Source: F1-60-MAGs027 sp044344715 (lineage in GTDB: Bacteria > Actinomycetota > Acidimicrobiia > Acidimicrobiales > Ilumatobacteraceae). Taken from it: a stretch of DNA of 64,000 nt. Positions 63,468-64,000 of this stretch are shown piece by piece (positions within the stretch are counted from its first letter, which is position 1; every line of letters begins with the position of its first letter). The stretch spans positions 1-64,000 of the forward strand of contig JBIJCI010000002.1 in NCBI GenBank assembly GCA_044344715.1. The letters run 5' to 3'. A program made the position numbers and the translations under genes. The notes under the pieces are model-generated. The model was not told where the DNA came from, did no database searches, and saw nothing but the letters and a program-made list of their open reading frames with translations.

Positions 63468-64000
63468 GTGCGCAACGCTTTGGTGGAACTCGGGTTCGAC
63501 GAGTACACCCGACGAGAATTCGGAAAACTGGCCGGAACGACGCCGGAGCAGCGGATCGGCCGCGTGAGCCGGATAGATCGTGGATGGAGTACCTACCGGT
63601 GCTCGACCGTCGCGACGATGGACGACGGCGCACCGCTCCTCGAGTGCCGGGTCCGCAACCTGGCCAACGACGTCGCGGTGGGAGATTGGATCGTCGTCTC
63701 CGCCGACGGCGAGAGGATCGTGTCGGTACTGCCGCGACGTTCGCGCCTTGTGCGCAGGTCGTCGTCGGAGGACGCTCCCGCGGAGGCGCAGGTGATCGCC
63801 GCGAACGTCGACGTCATCCTCCTCGTGCACGCGCTGGACGGTGAGTTGAACCAACGACGGCTGGAGCGCGAGCTCGTGCTGGCGTTCGACTCCGGGGCAC
63901 GGCCGGTGGTCCTGCTCACCAAGAGCGACACGGTCGGCGAGGCGGAGATCGGTGCGGCGAGGGCGATGGTGGAGGTGTCGTCGCCGGGAGTGACGGTGCA
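63468..64000 (+). CDS. rsgA: Ribosome small subunit-dependent GTPase A (partial)
   Basis: The first 177 residues of a GTPase that tests maturation of the 30S subunit; the GTPase core and zinc domain lie beyond the right edge. The visible part is the N-terminal OB-fold region (GRVSRIDRGWSTYRCST, then CRVRNLANDVAVGDWIVV), followed by AANVDVILLVHALDGELNQRRLERELVLA and the G4 region VVLLTKSD, all typical of the family. The GTG start follows TAGCGT (63452-63457) by 10 bases. Confidence 0.88.
   Translation, partial: MRNALVELGFDEYTRREFGKLAGTTPEQRIGRVSRIDRGWSTYRCSTVATMDDGAPLLECRVRNLANDVAVGDWIVVSADGERIVSVLPRRSRLVRRSSSEDAPAEAQVIAANVDVILLVHALDGELNQRRLERELVLAFDSGARPVVLLTKSDTVGEAEIGAARAMVEVSSPGVTV

Overview
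The window looks like a piece of chromosome from a GC-rich actinobacterium, most probably of class Acidimicrobiia (Ilumatobacter-like; this placement is inferred from gene content and order, not tested by phylogeny). Supporting signs are a dnaK-grpE-dnaJ-hspR-clpB operon behind a HAIR operator, a clpS-DUF2017 pair, a caa3-type oxidase locus with ABC-transporter neighbours, GTG starts in high number, and many genes whose start codon lies 6-8 bases behind a TANNNT box, the hallmark of leaderless actinobacterial transcripts. Nearly all of it is ordinary core chromosome; no insertion sequence, prophage or CRISPR array was seen.

Layout. 1-4132: a cut-off Fe-S/membrane reductase, a cyclic-nucleotide-binding protein, phosphoglycerate mutase, a ribokinase-type sugar kinase and a methyltransferase. 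4178-10665: the heat-shock operon. 10684-15266: hisD facing purA-purB-pyrE. 15294-16764: a membrane protein of visibly lower GC beside a Phe-Asp-Glu tRNA cluster. 16866-17617: clpS-DUF2017. 17673-27079: heme O synthase, then a three-gene set of oxidase look-alikes (a COX1-like protein without its active-site motifs, a COX3-like protein and a membrane protein with a possible cupredoxin-like tail), then the real caa3 oxidase ctaC-ctaD-ctaE-COX4 and ctaG. 27080-32549: ABC transporter, serS-pdxH, and a tlpA-ccdA-poly-gamma-glutamate-hydrolase operon. 32595-40539: thioesterase, glycosyltransferase, oligoribonuclease, dUTPase, CoA transferase, M20 peptidase, thiamine-binding-like protein, HTH regulator, coaA and map. 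40540-47746: a 316-base structured intergenic region followed by a compact Tad/Flp pilus locus ending in a membrane-bound BTAD-type regulator. 47767-53698: radA, an LppM-like lipoprotein, clpC, polyprenyl synthase. 53709-64000: renalase-like, hydrolase and epimerase operon, a pseudo-tyrosine-phosphatase, tilS, a 52-residue membrane protein missed by length cut-offs, a SIMPL lipoprotein, tRNA-Thr, holB-tmk, topA and the start of rsgA.

How the parts fit. Respiration is the main theme: heme O synthesis, the oxidase, CtaG copper insertion and a CcdA/TlpA thiol pair for cytochrome maturation. A second theme is protein quality control (HspR regulon, ClpB, ClpC, ClpS, LppM-like protein). The items most worth a second look are the degenerate oxidase trio, the pervasive leaderless promoter architecture, the compact Tad locus with its membrane-tethered regulator and unusual pilin candidate, and the pseudophosphatase.
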